This document shows, in pieces, positions 1 to 9,948 of a stretch of 64,000 nt of DNA. Position numbers and translations under genes: made by a program. The notes below the pieces were generated by a model. It saw only the letters and a list, made by a program, of their open reading frames with translations, did no database searches and was not told where the DNA came from. This DNA is from Saprospiraceae bacterium (GTDB lineage Bacteria; Bacteroidota; Bacteroidia; Chitinophagales; Saprospiraceae): assembly GCA_013140975.1 (NCBI GenBank), contig JABFRV010000029.1, forward strand, positions 1 to 64,000, written 5' to 3'. The number at the start of each line of letters is the position of its first letter. The first letter of the stretch is position 1.

Positions 1-198
1 CTAGTAAGATACTCAGAATTAAAGTAAGTTTATTCATTGGATATTTTCTAATTATTTATAGAATTTTTATTACTTTATGTGAATTTGAATTATAGAATAA
101 TATTCATTTTACAAGTTGACAACCATTTCCTAACCTAACAGAATATGAATTTAAAAATTCTGTTTATTATTCTTTTACTAACTAACAACTAAATTAAT

Positions 199-1719
199 CT
201 ATTTCTTTAATACATTAAATCTCTCAGATTTTTCACCTTTTGCATCAATAAAATAAAAATTATAAACTCCACTATTCAAAAAATTAAGATTTAGATTTAT
301 ATGATCTTCTCTTATTTCAATATTATAAACTACCTTTCCAAAATTATCGCAGATTTGTAAAACTCTTTTTTCTCTTGATTTAAATTTTACGTTTAAGTGG
401 TCTTGTATAGGGTTAGGATAGAACTCTACCACATCATCACTTAAGAAATTTGAATTGTCAATACTATTAACTATTTTATCTTCTATTATTATTGTATCAG
501 CACAGTTACCATTGTAACATCCATTCTTATCAAGTGTTAAAAACCAAACATTAGGATTTTTTTCCGTCGGGTAATGGTCTGGGAAAGTATCTGTAATAAC
601 GCCTGTAAAAAGAAAGTTTGAATTTATCTTATCAATTGCAACATTTGTAATAATATGATTAATATGTTTAAATCTAGAATCTATAATTATTTTATTCCAG
701 ATTATCTTCCCATCTTTCGAAATTCTTGCAACCCACGCTGGGCTAATGTTTTTTATATCATAAGTATTAACTGTACCAAAAACAAGTAAGTCGTCATTCT
801 CCAATGTCTTTATCCCATAACATTCAATATCATACCAACCATTATATTCAAGCTTCCATTTAACTTCTCCATCAGCTGATATTAAAAATACTCCAATACC
901 TTCAATTGCATTAACTCCTTGCTTAAACTCGTTTTCAATAGGACTACAACAATAAAAATTACCATTTGGGCCATTACTTACATATGTAAGTCCAAATACA
1001 AGAGACTTCACAGTCCTTACTATTTTCAGCCAATCTAACTGCAACTCATTATTCAATTTTGTTAAATATATCAAGTTGCCTCCCCAAGCTCCTATTATGT
1101 AATTATTATTCGAATCTATAAGAATATTTCCACCATTAGTAATATATTTTGATTTTATTGTTACACTATCTATTTTTCTGAATTCCGAGTTAAGCCTTAA
1201 TATTTGGAAGTTTAAAGAAGGATCAGAAATATTTTCAATTTTGTTTAATAGTATATATGTGTTATTCTTGAAAAGCATACCCTGATGCCAAGAAAAATTT
1301 TCTGTTTCTAAATCTATTTGATCGATTAAATAGCCGTTAATATGGCAAATATTTATTCTTGTATAAGATTTTTCTCCCATTCGTGACATACCAGAAACAA
1401 TGATGCTATCACCACTTCTATGCATGTTAACATGCCCTGTTAATTGGGAGTGATAATCCGTGGAAAATTCCATTAATTTTTTCCAAACTACTTCACCATT
1501 AGGCCTTATTCTTAGCATGCAATTACAAAATTCTGATGGTACATCTTCATCAAGCTTACATCTAACAATTGCGCTGATTAATAAATCTCCATCAACCTCT
1601 ATACACCCTAATGCGTATTCTTTAGTTAAATTTCCAAATCCTATAGATTTTGAAACATTTTGTCCATTTGACGTAATTATGTTGAGTAAAAAAAAACTTA
1701 ATAAGTAATACTTCATCAT
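199..1719 (-). CDS. Secreted protein with T9SS C-terminal sorting domain
   Basis: N-terminal signal peptide (MMKYYLLSFFLLNIITSNGQ); C-terminus VVEFYPNPIQDHLNVKF...GVYNFYFIDAKGEKSERFNVLKK is typical of a T9SS type A sorting domain. Confidence 0.85.
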   Translation of the reverse strand: MMKYYLLSFFLLNIITSNGQNVSKSIGFGNLTKEYALGCIEVDGDLLISAIVRCKLDEDVPSEFCNCMLRIRPNGEVVWKKLMEFSTDYHSQLTGHVNMHRSGDSIIVSGMSRMGEKSYTRINICHINGYLIDQIDLETENFSWHQGMLFKNNTYILLNKIENISDPSLNFQILRLNSEFRKIDSVTIKSKYITNGGNILIDSNNNYIIGAWGGNLIYLTKLNNELQLDWLKIVRTVKSLVFGLTYVSNGPNGNFYCCSPIENEFKQGVNAIEGIGVFLISADGEVKWKLEYNGWYDIECYGIKTLENDDLLVFGTVNTYDIKNISPAWVARISKDGKIIWNKIIIDSRFKHINHIITNVAIDKINSNFLFTGVITDTFPDHYPTEKNPNVWFLTLDKNGCYNGNCADTIIIEDKIVNSIDNSNFLSDDVVEFYPNPIQDHLNVKFKSREKRVLQICDNFGKVVYNIEIREDHINLNLNFLNSGVYNFYFIDAKGEKSERFNVLKK

Positions 1720-2261
1720 TTTAAATTATATATTAACCTCGACTGGATCTCATTTTTACTTTCAACAACAATTATCAATAGTTCTTTTGGAAGATAACTT
1801 AGTTCGATTTCATAAACTTCAGATGAAGTTTCTAATTCAAATCTTTTTCTTCCTAGAATATCAAAAATTGAAATATTTTTCTTTATTTTTTGAGGATCTT
1901 TTACAAGTATAACGTTTTGGCCATTAACTAGTTCAATTACTTTATAACCATTAATTTCCTTTTTTATTTGGGGCTCTAAGCTTTCCTCTAATGGAAGAGG
2001 ATCGTTAATCAATATATTATATTCCCTTAAAAGTATGCCTCTAGCAAATCCTCGATTAATACTATTACTATTTGCAATTTCCGTTAATAGAATTGAGTCC
2101 AAAGGAGTTATTGTTGGATTTGAATTCATAAAATCTATATTAAGCAATTGTATCTCTTTAAATTCTACAAATTCACTTGTATTTGGAATCAAGTCAATGT
2201 AAATTAGTGCTGAATCTAGTTGTTCGTGTATAAAATGATGTATCCGTCCTAGCAAGTGCAT
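1716..2261 (-). pseudogene. C-terminal remnant of a T9SS-sorted protein; 5' end replaced by IS66 terminal inverted repeat
   Basis: C-terminal sorting-like domain (ISIFDILGRKRFELETSSEVYEIELSYLPKELL...); first codons MHLLGRI are encoded by the IS terminal inverted repeat; overlaps the downstream gene by 4 nt. Confidence 0.65.
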
Positions 2262-2268
2262 ATCAATT

Positions 2269-3774
2269 CTACGAGATAGCTTTTATCCAATTGTGTGGTA
2301 GCAAGTCATCAATTTGATTAATGGGATGATCATTAATTCTAAGGAATATGTCAAGCAACCACTCCATGGGATTAATATTATTTATTTTGCACGTTCCTAA
2401 TAGTGAATAAATCATTGCAGCACGCTGTGCACTTTCGTGGGATCCAGCAAATAAATAATTTTTACGACCTAAGGCAATTGGTCTTATTACATTTTCAACT
2501 AAGTTGTTGTCAATTTCAACTTGGCCTAGTTCGACATATTTTGTTAATTTGTCCCAGCGCTTGAGTGTATATGCAAATGCTTTTCCAATGGCACTGGTTG
2601 GTAATATTGAATTAACATTTTTTTCTAAATAATCTCTAATTTCATCCAAGATAGACTTGCTTTCTGATTGTCTTAAATTTTTTCTACTTTCTATATTCAT
2701 GTTTTCATCTCTGGCCCTTTGTTCAATCAGATAGAGTTTTCGAATCTTCTTTAAAACATATTCTGCTCGTTCTTTATCATTTTCTAACGCTTGTTCAAAA
2801 TATCTTCGTGTGTGAGCCCAGCAACTTACTATGTTTATTCCATTGATGTATTCTAATTGATCGTAAACTGCTTAGCCATCTACTTGGATAATTCCTCTAA
2901 ATGAACTTATATGATTATGTAAATGCTCACTGCTTCTTCCTTTTTGATATGAAAAAACAACTAAATTGTTTTGTGGATCCCTAGTAGCCCACATATATCC
3001 TAAATGAGTATTCCCTTTTTTCTCTTCAGTTTGTACTTTGTATGGACTCTCATCATTCTGTATATAATTACTGCTTAATGTTGTTTTGACTAAAGCATCA
3101 TATATCGGGGTTAATAATTCAACATACTGACTTACCCATTGACCAAAACTAGATTTAGAGAGATCCACATTGTGATTTCTTTTAAACATTGGTAGCTGTC
3201 TATACAAAGGCAAATGATCCATATATTTTTGTACGATCACATGAGACATCATTTGTGGGCCAGCAATACACTTATTTATAGGCCTTGAAGACATATCTGC
3301 AATAACGATCTTCTGAGTTATTGGATTGACATATTTAGGTCTTTCTGTTCTCCTAACAAACATCACACCTGGATTGTATTCCAATTCTTCGGTAACCAGT
3401 GTTCCAATAAACTTCATGTCTTCTGTTAGACCCTCTGGTTCAATTACAGTTGTAACTCGTTGCAAATGTGATGGCAATTCTTTACGTCCACCTTTTTTAC
3501 GAACCGTTTTTTGTTTTGTGATAACTATTTCTTCTGATAGATTTTCTAACTTATTTTCTTCTATTAATTCGACGTTTTGAGAAAATAATGTATTGGGTGG
3601 AAGAGGGGGTTCATTGCTAATAAATCGCTCTGATTTTTTTCCAAATATTACTCGTCTAAAATAATCTAATTCGTGCTTTAGCTTTTCATTTTCAATTTTA
3701 AATTCCGTGTTCTGCTTTAGTATTTCCTCAATACTGATTTCTATTTTTTGATTTGATATTTCTTGCTTTAACAC
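2269..3774 (-). pseudogene. tnpC: IS66 transposase (TnpC), interrupted by one in-frame TAA at 2872-2874
   Basis: ORFs 2872..3774 (YFRRVIFGKKSERF..., ...SFRGIIQVDG) and 2269..2700 (NLVENVIRPIALGRKNYLFAGSHESAQRAAMIYSLLGTCK) are in the same frame; the sequence reads VDG*AVYDQLEYING. Confidence 0.9.
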
Positions 3775-3813
3775 AAAACAAATATCATCTTTATTTACAA
3801 TATGTCATAGTAA

Positions 3814-4200
3814 TTATGCATTTATTTTTTCAATGTTTGTATTTATTTTTTCACAGCCATGATATCTTTTTTTATACTTTATGCTTGATAGTTTTATTCC
3901 TTCCAAAATACACATCAATTGTGTCCATGTTATATTAATTTTTGATTGTGAAGATTCAGATTTACTGTTTTCAAAAGTACCTTTTTCTAGTCGTTTACTT
4001 AATATAACTAATCCACCTGAATCATACACTAACATTCTAATTTGATTATTTCTCTTGTTGAAAAAAATATAAACATCTCCATTGAATGGATTAGATTCCA
4101 TATTTGACTTGACCACACCACTTAATCCATTATATCCTTTCCTGAAGTCTACAATTCCACTATATACAAAATATCGATGACCACTTGTGAATGGTATCAT
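3814..4200 (-). CDS. tnpB: IS66 family accessory protein TnpB
   Basis: VYSGIVDFRKGYNGLSGVVKSNMESNPFNGDVYIFFNKRNNQIRMLVYDSGG is a classical IS66 Orf2 signature. Confidence 0.92.
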   Translation of the reverse strand: MIPFTSGHRYFVYSGIVDFRKGYNGLSGVVKSNMESNPFNGDVYIFFNKRNNQIRMLVYDSGGLVILSKRLEKGTFENSKSESSQSKINITWTQLMCILEGIKLSSIKYKKRYHGCEKINTNIEKINA

Positions 4201-4481
4201 ATATGAATCAACATCCTGATTGTATCAATGGGAGCTTTAGACCCAATATGCAACTTGACACCATTTGGATATTCAACAATCAACTGCTCTGGTACATCTT
4301 GAATCGGTTCAGGTGAAATTGCTATAAATTGATCTTTTGATTTGGTTGCTCGCTTATCATGTTTTTGTTTCTCATAATAATATTTATGTACTGGGAGCTT
4401 AACCGATTCCAAACAATCCTTAAGTTTTAACCCACTTTCTTTTAATGCCTTCTGGATACTTTCAAACGAATATTTTTTCAT
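4197..4481 (-). CDS. IS66 accessory protein TnpA-like
   Basis: Position upstream of tnpB inside the IS, overlapping start/stop; C-terminus VEYPNGVKLHIGSKAPIDTIRMLI resembles IS66 Orf1. Confidence 0.75.
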   Translation of the reverse strand: MKKYSFESIQKALKESGLKLKDCLESVKLPVHKYYYEKQKHDKRATKSKDQFIAISPEPIQDVPEQLIVEYPNGVKLHIGSKAPIDTIRMLIHI

Positions 4482-4549
4482 TTACTTTTTTTTGCAAATG
4501 TATCGTATACCTCATTCATGCACAATATGCTGTTCCTAGGACGGATACA

Positions 4550-4640
4550 ATGAATTCAATATTCTCAAGTTCATAAATTCTTCGTCAGTTTCAAGTTCAA
4601 TATCAATAAATAAATTATTTTTTAAAGGATTAGGATAGTG
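4550..4640 (-). pseudogene. Orphan N-terminal half of a T9SS sorting domain truncated by the IS
   Basis: Minus strand translates as HYPNPLKNNLFIDIELETDEEFMNLRILNS and runs into the IS end; preceded by an in-frame TAG, no start codon. Confidence 0.7.
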
Positions 4641-4656
4641 TAAAAACTAAAAAACA

Positions 4657-6453
4657 CTACTCTTTTAATATAACAATCTTACCAATATCAAGTACTTTGC
4701 TAGTATTGAATATCTGATAAAAGTAAATTCCTGAAATTAGACTATTTATTTGTGCTAAAGTTTTTTCCTCTTCTATTAAACTTTTATACAGAATTTGACC
4801 TGATATATTAGATATAGTTAATTGTAATAGTTCAGAAATAGAATTATTTTTTCTAATAATTCTTATGGCATTTTTCTCATAATATACTGTAATATTATTA
4901 TTGATAGGATTTAGATCCTTACTTTTATTTGTCAATATTATATCTACAGATTTGCAGGTTTTATCAGAACCAAACTCATTCACTGCAGTTAGACAAACAT
5001 TATAATTTCCTGTGGTGTTATATATTTTATATGGAGACTTTTCACTTGAAAAAGAACCATCATCAAAACTCCAAGTGAATTGCTTAGGCTTATAATCACT
5101 CAAATTAACAAACCTCACCTTTCCATTATTCTGAGTATCAATTTCAAACCTAAATCGGGCCAAAGGAAATGAGTTAAGCCCTAGACTATCACATTCTGTT
5201 CCATCCGCAGGTCCTAATCTAATATATGGAATATTAGTTAAACCTCTTGCGTTATACGTTGGAATTCGTATTCCATCTCTTCTCCATCCAATTTGAGAAA
5301 TATCATCTTCATCTGGATAGTCTATTACACTAAGGCAATTCAAAGGGCCCGCAGAAGTCATATATATCTTTCCATCAGGTGCTAAATACATAAAGCCAAA
5401 AACACAAGCAAAAGGATCATCCACTTTAGCATTGGCACTATCAATTCTAATTAAATTATTTTCAAGATTTGAATCCGATGTATTAATTCTAAATAGTGAC
5501 CACGTAGTATTATAATACAAATATTTGTTATTTGAAGAAAATGCCAAGCCTGAAGTACCTCCCCAATCAGTTAACAAAGCAACCTTTTTATTCTGAATTT
5601 TGCCATTACATCGATCAAAGTCATATAAACTTAATATTCCACCTGTTTTAAATATTGAATAGAAATTGACAGATGCATAGACACTACCATCAGGACTAAA
5701 ACAAGTAGTTCCAGTCCCATTGCTCGCTGAAGGTAAATCCAATTTTTCACGATGATGCAAACTTATCTTGTTGTTTTCAATAATGTAAACCATTAAATCT
5801 GGTGAATACATTAAAGGAGCTATCAACCACCAATCTCGCCCATTAGCATGCCTTGTGGCAGTTAACATTCCGAAAGAATATCTGTTAGTATCCACATTTA
5901 GATCTTTGTGATGAATTTTTGTCGTAATGCCTTCTTTAGAGATTAGAGTAGATCTTAAAATATTCGGTCTTATTATTGTATCAGCCACTGGCTTATCAAA
6001 AAATGTATAAACTATATTATAATACGGTTCATTAGGAAGAATAATTATTTGTTGGGCCACGTTAAACCCAGTACTCGAATTCCAGAAATAGTTGTCTCTA
6101 TTTAATTCCTCCAATCCTGGGACTAATCGATGATCTTCACCCCAGACTCTGAATCCATCTGTATAATATATTAATTTTCCATCCGGATTAGAAATAAAAC
6201 TACTACTTCTTCTAAAATTTGCTTCTACCAAGAATTTCTTTAGACTCAATGTCTCATTGTCAAAAGAAAACAGAGATGTTCCAATCAAGGAATCACTTCC
6301 TGGATTGAAACTATCATAACCTGTAATAAAATTATAATCTTGTCTCTGAGAAAATGAAACACTATAAATAATAAGCATTAATACATATAAAAATTTATAG
6401 CGTTTCATTTTTACAAATTTATTGTTTAACAAATTTAACCACCTTAGAATCAT
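4657..6453 (-). CDS. PKD-domain, T9SS-sorted secreted protein
   Basis: PKD motif FTWSFDDGSFSSEKSPYKIYNTTGNYNVCLTAVNEFGSD; C-terminal sorting domain LTISNISGQILYKS...SGIYFYQI. Confidence 0.85.
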   Translation of the reverse strand: MILRWLNLLNNKFVKMKRYKFLYVLMLIIYSVSFSQRQDYNFITGYDSFNPGSDSLIGTSLFSFDNETLSLKKFLVEANFRRSSSFISNPDGKLIYYTDGFRVWGEDHRLVPGLEELNRDNYFWNSSTGFNVAQQIIILPNEPYYNIVYTFFDKPVADTIIRPNILRSTLISKEGITTKIHHKDLNVDTNRYSFGMLTATRHANGRDWWLIAPLMYSPDLMVYIIENNKISLHHREKLDLPSASNGTGTTCFSPDGSVYASVNFYSIFKTGGILSLYDFDRCNGKIQNKKVALLTDWGGTSGLAFSSNNKYLYYNTTWSLFRINTSDSNLENNLIRIDSANAKVDDPFACVFGFMYLAPDGKIYMTSAGPLNCLSVIDYPDEDDISQIGWRRDGIRIPTYNARGLTNIPYIRLGPADGTECDSLGLNSFPLARFRFEIDTQNNGKVRFVNLSDYKPKQFTWSFDDGSFSSEKSPYKIYNTTGNYNVCLTAVNEFGSDKTCKSVDIILTNKSKDLNPINNNITVYYEKNAIRIIRKNNSISELLQLTISNISGQILYKSLIEEEKTLAQINSLISGIYFYQIFNTSKVLDIGKIVILKE

Positions 6454-6939
6454 CGAGCCCTTTTACATTTTTAAAATATTTTTCAAAAAAATATAAAATG
6501 CAATAATATAAGTCTTTACAAATTACCACTTTAACTTAATTGACCCTATTAATTTAAATTTCGTCGTTTCTTATAACCAAATATCAACAACTAAATTTTT
6601 AGATCTAAATCTTGAAACTCAATTTTCAAATGTACTACAAGAATTTTTCAAAAGTGTTAAAATCTAAAAAATTCAGGGTTTCTACCTAGTAAATTCAAGG
6701 ATTACCCTTAGTGATAATTTAGTGTTACTAATCTTTTTTGATAAATAACCGAGTGAATAGTATTAATCCATTCATCTTATATGTTGAGCGATAAATCGAA
6801 ACATGTCAATCAATTACCTTAATTCTTAAAAAATATTTACAATGCATTCGTCCTGCAATTTATTTATACTGAATTACTTAGCCTTATAATCTTTTATTCA
6901 TAATAAATTGACCCTTGATCTTTAACTCCTGACTCTTGA

Positions 6940-8496
6940 TCAACCTGCCCATCCTTCTCGATCCAGACTTCTGAAATGAATTGCTTCTGCGAGATGTTCG
7001 ATTTTTATGTCATCCGAGTTTGCAAGATCAGCAATTGTACGTGAAACTTTTAGTATGCGATCATACGCACGCGCAGACAATTGCAATTTATTCATTGCGG
7101 TTTTTAGAAGAGTAATTCCAGCTGAATTTATTTGGCAGATTTCCTGAATCATGTTGCTTTGCATCATTGCATTGCTGTGTACTCCTTCTACTTCTAAGAA
7201 TCTTTCTTTTTGTTTTTCTCTTGCTATAAGTACGCGTTGACGTATGCATTCTGATTTCTCAGACTCATGTTCATTCACCAGAAGTTCATCGGAAGAAACA
7301 GGTGTTACTTCAACATGTAAATCAATTCTATCCAACAAAGGTCCGCTAATTCTAGACAAATATTTTTTTACAATACCGGGACCACAGACACATTCTTTAT
7401 CCGGATGATTATAGAATCCACAAGGACATGGATTCATAGATGCAATTAACATGAAGCTGCTTGGATAATCAATACTGTGCTTTGCTCTCGAGATTGTAAC
7501 TTTTCTTTCCTCCATTGGTTGGCGCAATACTTCAAGAACCGTTCTTTTGAATTCAGGTAGCTCATCCAAAAACAATACACCATTATGCGCTAGAGAAATT
7601 TCTCCGGGAGATGGATTACTTCCTCCGCCTACCAATGCAACATCACTAATTGTGTGATGAGGAGATCTAAATGGTCGAATAGAAACCAAACCTGAATTAC
7701 CTGGAAGAATTCCTGCAACAGAATGAATCTTCGTGGTTTCTAATGCTTCATTTAATGATAGCGGTGGAAGAATACCCGGAAGTCTTTGTGCAAGCATTGT
7801 TTTACCTGCGCCGGGAGGTCCTATTAAAATTACATTATGTCCACCTGCCGCAGCAATTTCCAATGCACGTTTTATATTCCCTTGTCCTTTGACTTCAGAA
7901 AAATCTTTATCATATTTTTTTTGCTTGAATGCAAATTCTTCTCTTGTATCAAATTCAACCGGGCTAATTTCTAAATCGCCTTGAATGAAATCCACCGCTT
8001 CTTCCAGATTCTCAACACCAATTACATCAATCTCACTTACAATTGCTGCTTCTAATGAATTGGCTTTAGGGACAATAATTCCTTTGTATTTTTCTTTGCG
8101 AGCTTGTATAGCAACTGGTAAAACTCCTTTCACTGGACGTAGACTTCCATCTAATGATAGCTCACCTAGAATTATATAGTCTTTTAGTTTGTCGCCATTA
8201 ATCTGCTTTGTTGCAGACATAATTGTCAGAGCAATTGGCAGATCGAAACAAGATCCTTCCTTTCTTAAATCAGCCGGAGCAAGATTGATAACCAACTTCA
8301 GTCTGGGAAATTCATAACCAATATTCTTAATTGCGGCTTCAATTCTGTGTTGACCTTCTTTTACCGCATTGTCGGGTAGTCCGACAAGAAAATAATTTAT
8401 TTTACCTGCTGCAACAGTTCCTCCTGCGTTGACTTCTACAGTAATTGTGCGCGCATCTACGCCATGCACGGCTGCTGAAAATGATTTGACTAACAT
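6940..8496 (-). CDS. comM: YifB/ComM family Mg-chelatase-like AAA ATPase
   Basis: Walker A GPPGAGKTMLAQRLPGILPPL, RPFRSPHHTISDVALVGGG, NGVLFLDELPEF, MNPCPCGF. Confidence 0.95.
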   Translation of the reverse strand: MLVKSFSAAVHGVDARTITVEVNAGGTVAAGKINYFLVGLPDNAVKEGQHRIEAAIKNIGYEFPRLKLVINLAPADLRKEGSCFDLPIALTIMSATKQINGDKLKDYIILGELSLDGSLRPVKGVLPVAIQARKEKYKGIIVPKANSLEAAIVSEIDVIGVENLEEAVDFIQGDLEISPVEFDTREEFAFKQKKYDKDFSEVKGQGNIKRALEIAAAGGHNVILIGPPGAGKTMLAQRLPGILPPLSLNEALETTKIHSVAGILPGNSGLVSIRPFRSPHHTISDVALVGGGSNPSPGEISLAHNGVLFLDELPEFKRTVLEVLRQPMEERKVTISRAKHSIDYPSSFMLIASMNPCPCGFYNHPDKECVCGPGIVKKYLSRISGPLLDRIDLHVEVTPVSSDELLVNEHESEKSECIRQRVLIAREKQKERFLEVEGVHSNAMMQSNMIQEICQINSAGITLLKTAMNKLQLSARAYDRILKVSRTIADLANSDDIKIEHLAEAIHFRSLDREGWAG

Positions 8497-8529
8497 AGTT
8501 GGGTGAAATTTTAGTGTCTCTCTTTAGGT

Positions 8530-9948
8530 TTATATTCTTACTTCTTCTCCAATTTTAGGCATATTAATATTGTTAAATCCATTGTCCATTAAAAATTCTC
8601 TGTACACAGGCATAACTTTTGCTTCGCCATGAACCAGAAATATTTGTTGTGCCGTGTTCTTCTGATTGCTTAAGAAATCCAACATCTCATTCTGGTCACC
8701 ATGCGCCGAAAAAGAATCCAGAATTTCTATTCTCGCTTTCACTTGTTTTAGTTCGCCAAACATTTTTATTTGCTTCGCGCCATTGCGCAGAATTCCTCCC
8801 GGTGTTTCAGGAGAACAGTAACCGACAAATAAAATTGTATTGCGTGCATTTTCTATATTATTTGCAACATGATGTTTAATTCTTCCTGCATTCATCATTC
8901 CTGAAGCTGAAATTATTACAGCCGGTTCTTTTGATTCGTTTAATGCTTTTGATTCACTAACATCATGAATATATCTGAGACTATTGAATCCAAAAGGATC
9001 CTCATTTTTCAATAAATATTGATGCAATTCATAATCAAAACATTCAGGGTGTGCTCTGAATATTTCAGTAGCGTTCACAGAAAGTGGGCTATCTACATAG
9101 ACTTTTATTTTAGGCAATTTGTTTTCATGAACAAGTTGATCTAATTTATGAACAATCTCCTGTGTCCTTCCAACACTAAATGCCGGAATAATAACCTTAC
9201 CTTTTTGTTTTACGCAAGTTTCAGAAATAATATTTAGAAAGCGTTGCGTTTCATCCGGTTTCTCAAGATGCAATTTATCACCATAGGTAGATTCTGTAAT
9301 AATGATATCTGATGGTAACATGGGGTGAGGGTCTTTGAGTATTGGTCGATTTGGTCTGCCAATATCTCCGCTAAAACCCAATCGCAGATCATCCGTACCT
9401 CTTTTAATTCTCAGGTTTACACTCGCTGATCCTAAGATATGTCCTGTATCTGTAAATAAGACATGTATTCCATCTTCGATCTTATTCAATTGGTCATAAG
9501 AAATAGAAATAAAGAGATCAACTGCATTTACAACATCTTGTGCGTTGTATAACACTTCTCTTTTTACTCCTTTGTATGCCGGATTTTTTTTCTTCTTATC
9601 TCCCAGTCTTTCATTATAATATTGCACGTCACGTTCCATGATATGAGCAGTATCCATCATCATGATAGCAGCAAGATCACGCGTAGCATGTGTACTTATA
9701 ATCTTTCCTTTGAATCCATGTTTGACAAGCATAGGAACTCTTCCACAATGATCGATGTGAGCATGTGAAAGTATCAACATGTCAATTTCCTTAGGATTGA
9801 AAATAAAGCTATTATTCAGAGCATCTATATTAACGATGTCGCCCTGGAACAATCCACAATCCAAAAGAATCTTATATCCGTCATCCAGAGTGATTAAATG
9901 CGAACTTCCTGTCACTTCTTGCGCAGCACCGCAAAATTGAATCTTCAT
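8530..9948 (-). CDS. MBL-fold metallo-hydrolase / beta-CASP RNase-like protein
   Basis: LSHAHIDHCGRVP, FSGDIGRPNRPIL, ASGMMNAGRIKHH, FSAHGDQNEML. Confidence 0.93.
   Translation of the reverse strand: MKIQFCGAAQEVTGSSHLITLDDGYKILLDCGLFQGDIVNIDALNNSFIFNPKEIDMLILSHAHIDHCGRVPMLVKHGFKGKIISTHATRDLAAIMMMDTAHIMERDVQYYNERLGDKKKKNPAYKGVKREVLYNAQDVVNAVDLFISISYDQLNKIEDGIHVLFTDTGHILGSASVNLRIKRGTDDLRLGFSGDIGRPNRPILKDPHPMLPSDIIITESTYGDKLHLEKPDETQRFLNIISETCVKQKGKVIIPAFSVGRTQEIVHKLDQLVHENKLPKIKVYVDSPLSVNATEIFRAHPECFDYELHQYLLKNEDPFGFNSLRYIHDVSESKALNESKEPAVIISASGMMNAGRIKHHVANNIENARNTILFVGYCSPETPGGILRNGAKQIKMFGELKQVKARIEILDSFSAHGDQNEMLDFLSNQKNTAQQIFLVHGEAKVMPVYREFLMDNGFNNINMPKIGEEVRI

Larger units (their letters stand above)
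2239..4549 (-). mobile_element. IS66-family insertion sequence (tnpA-tnpB-tnpC order on minus strand)
   Basis: Three IS66-type ORFs bounded by terminal inverted repeats TGTATCCGTCCTAGCAAGTGCATAT (left) and TGTATCCGTCCTAGGAACAGCATAT (reverse complement of right end). Confidence 0.9.
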
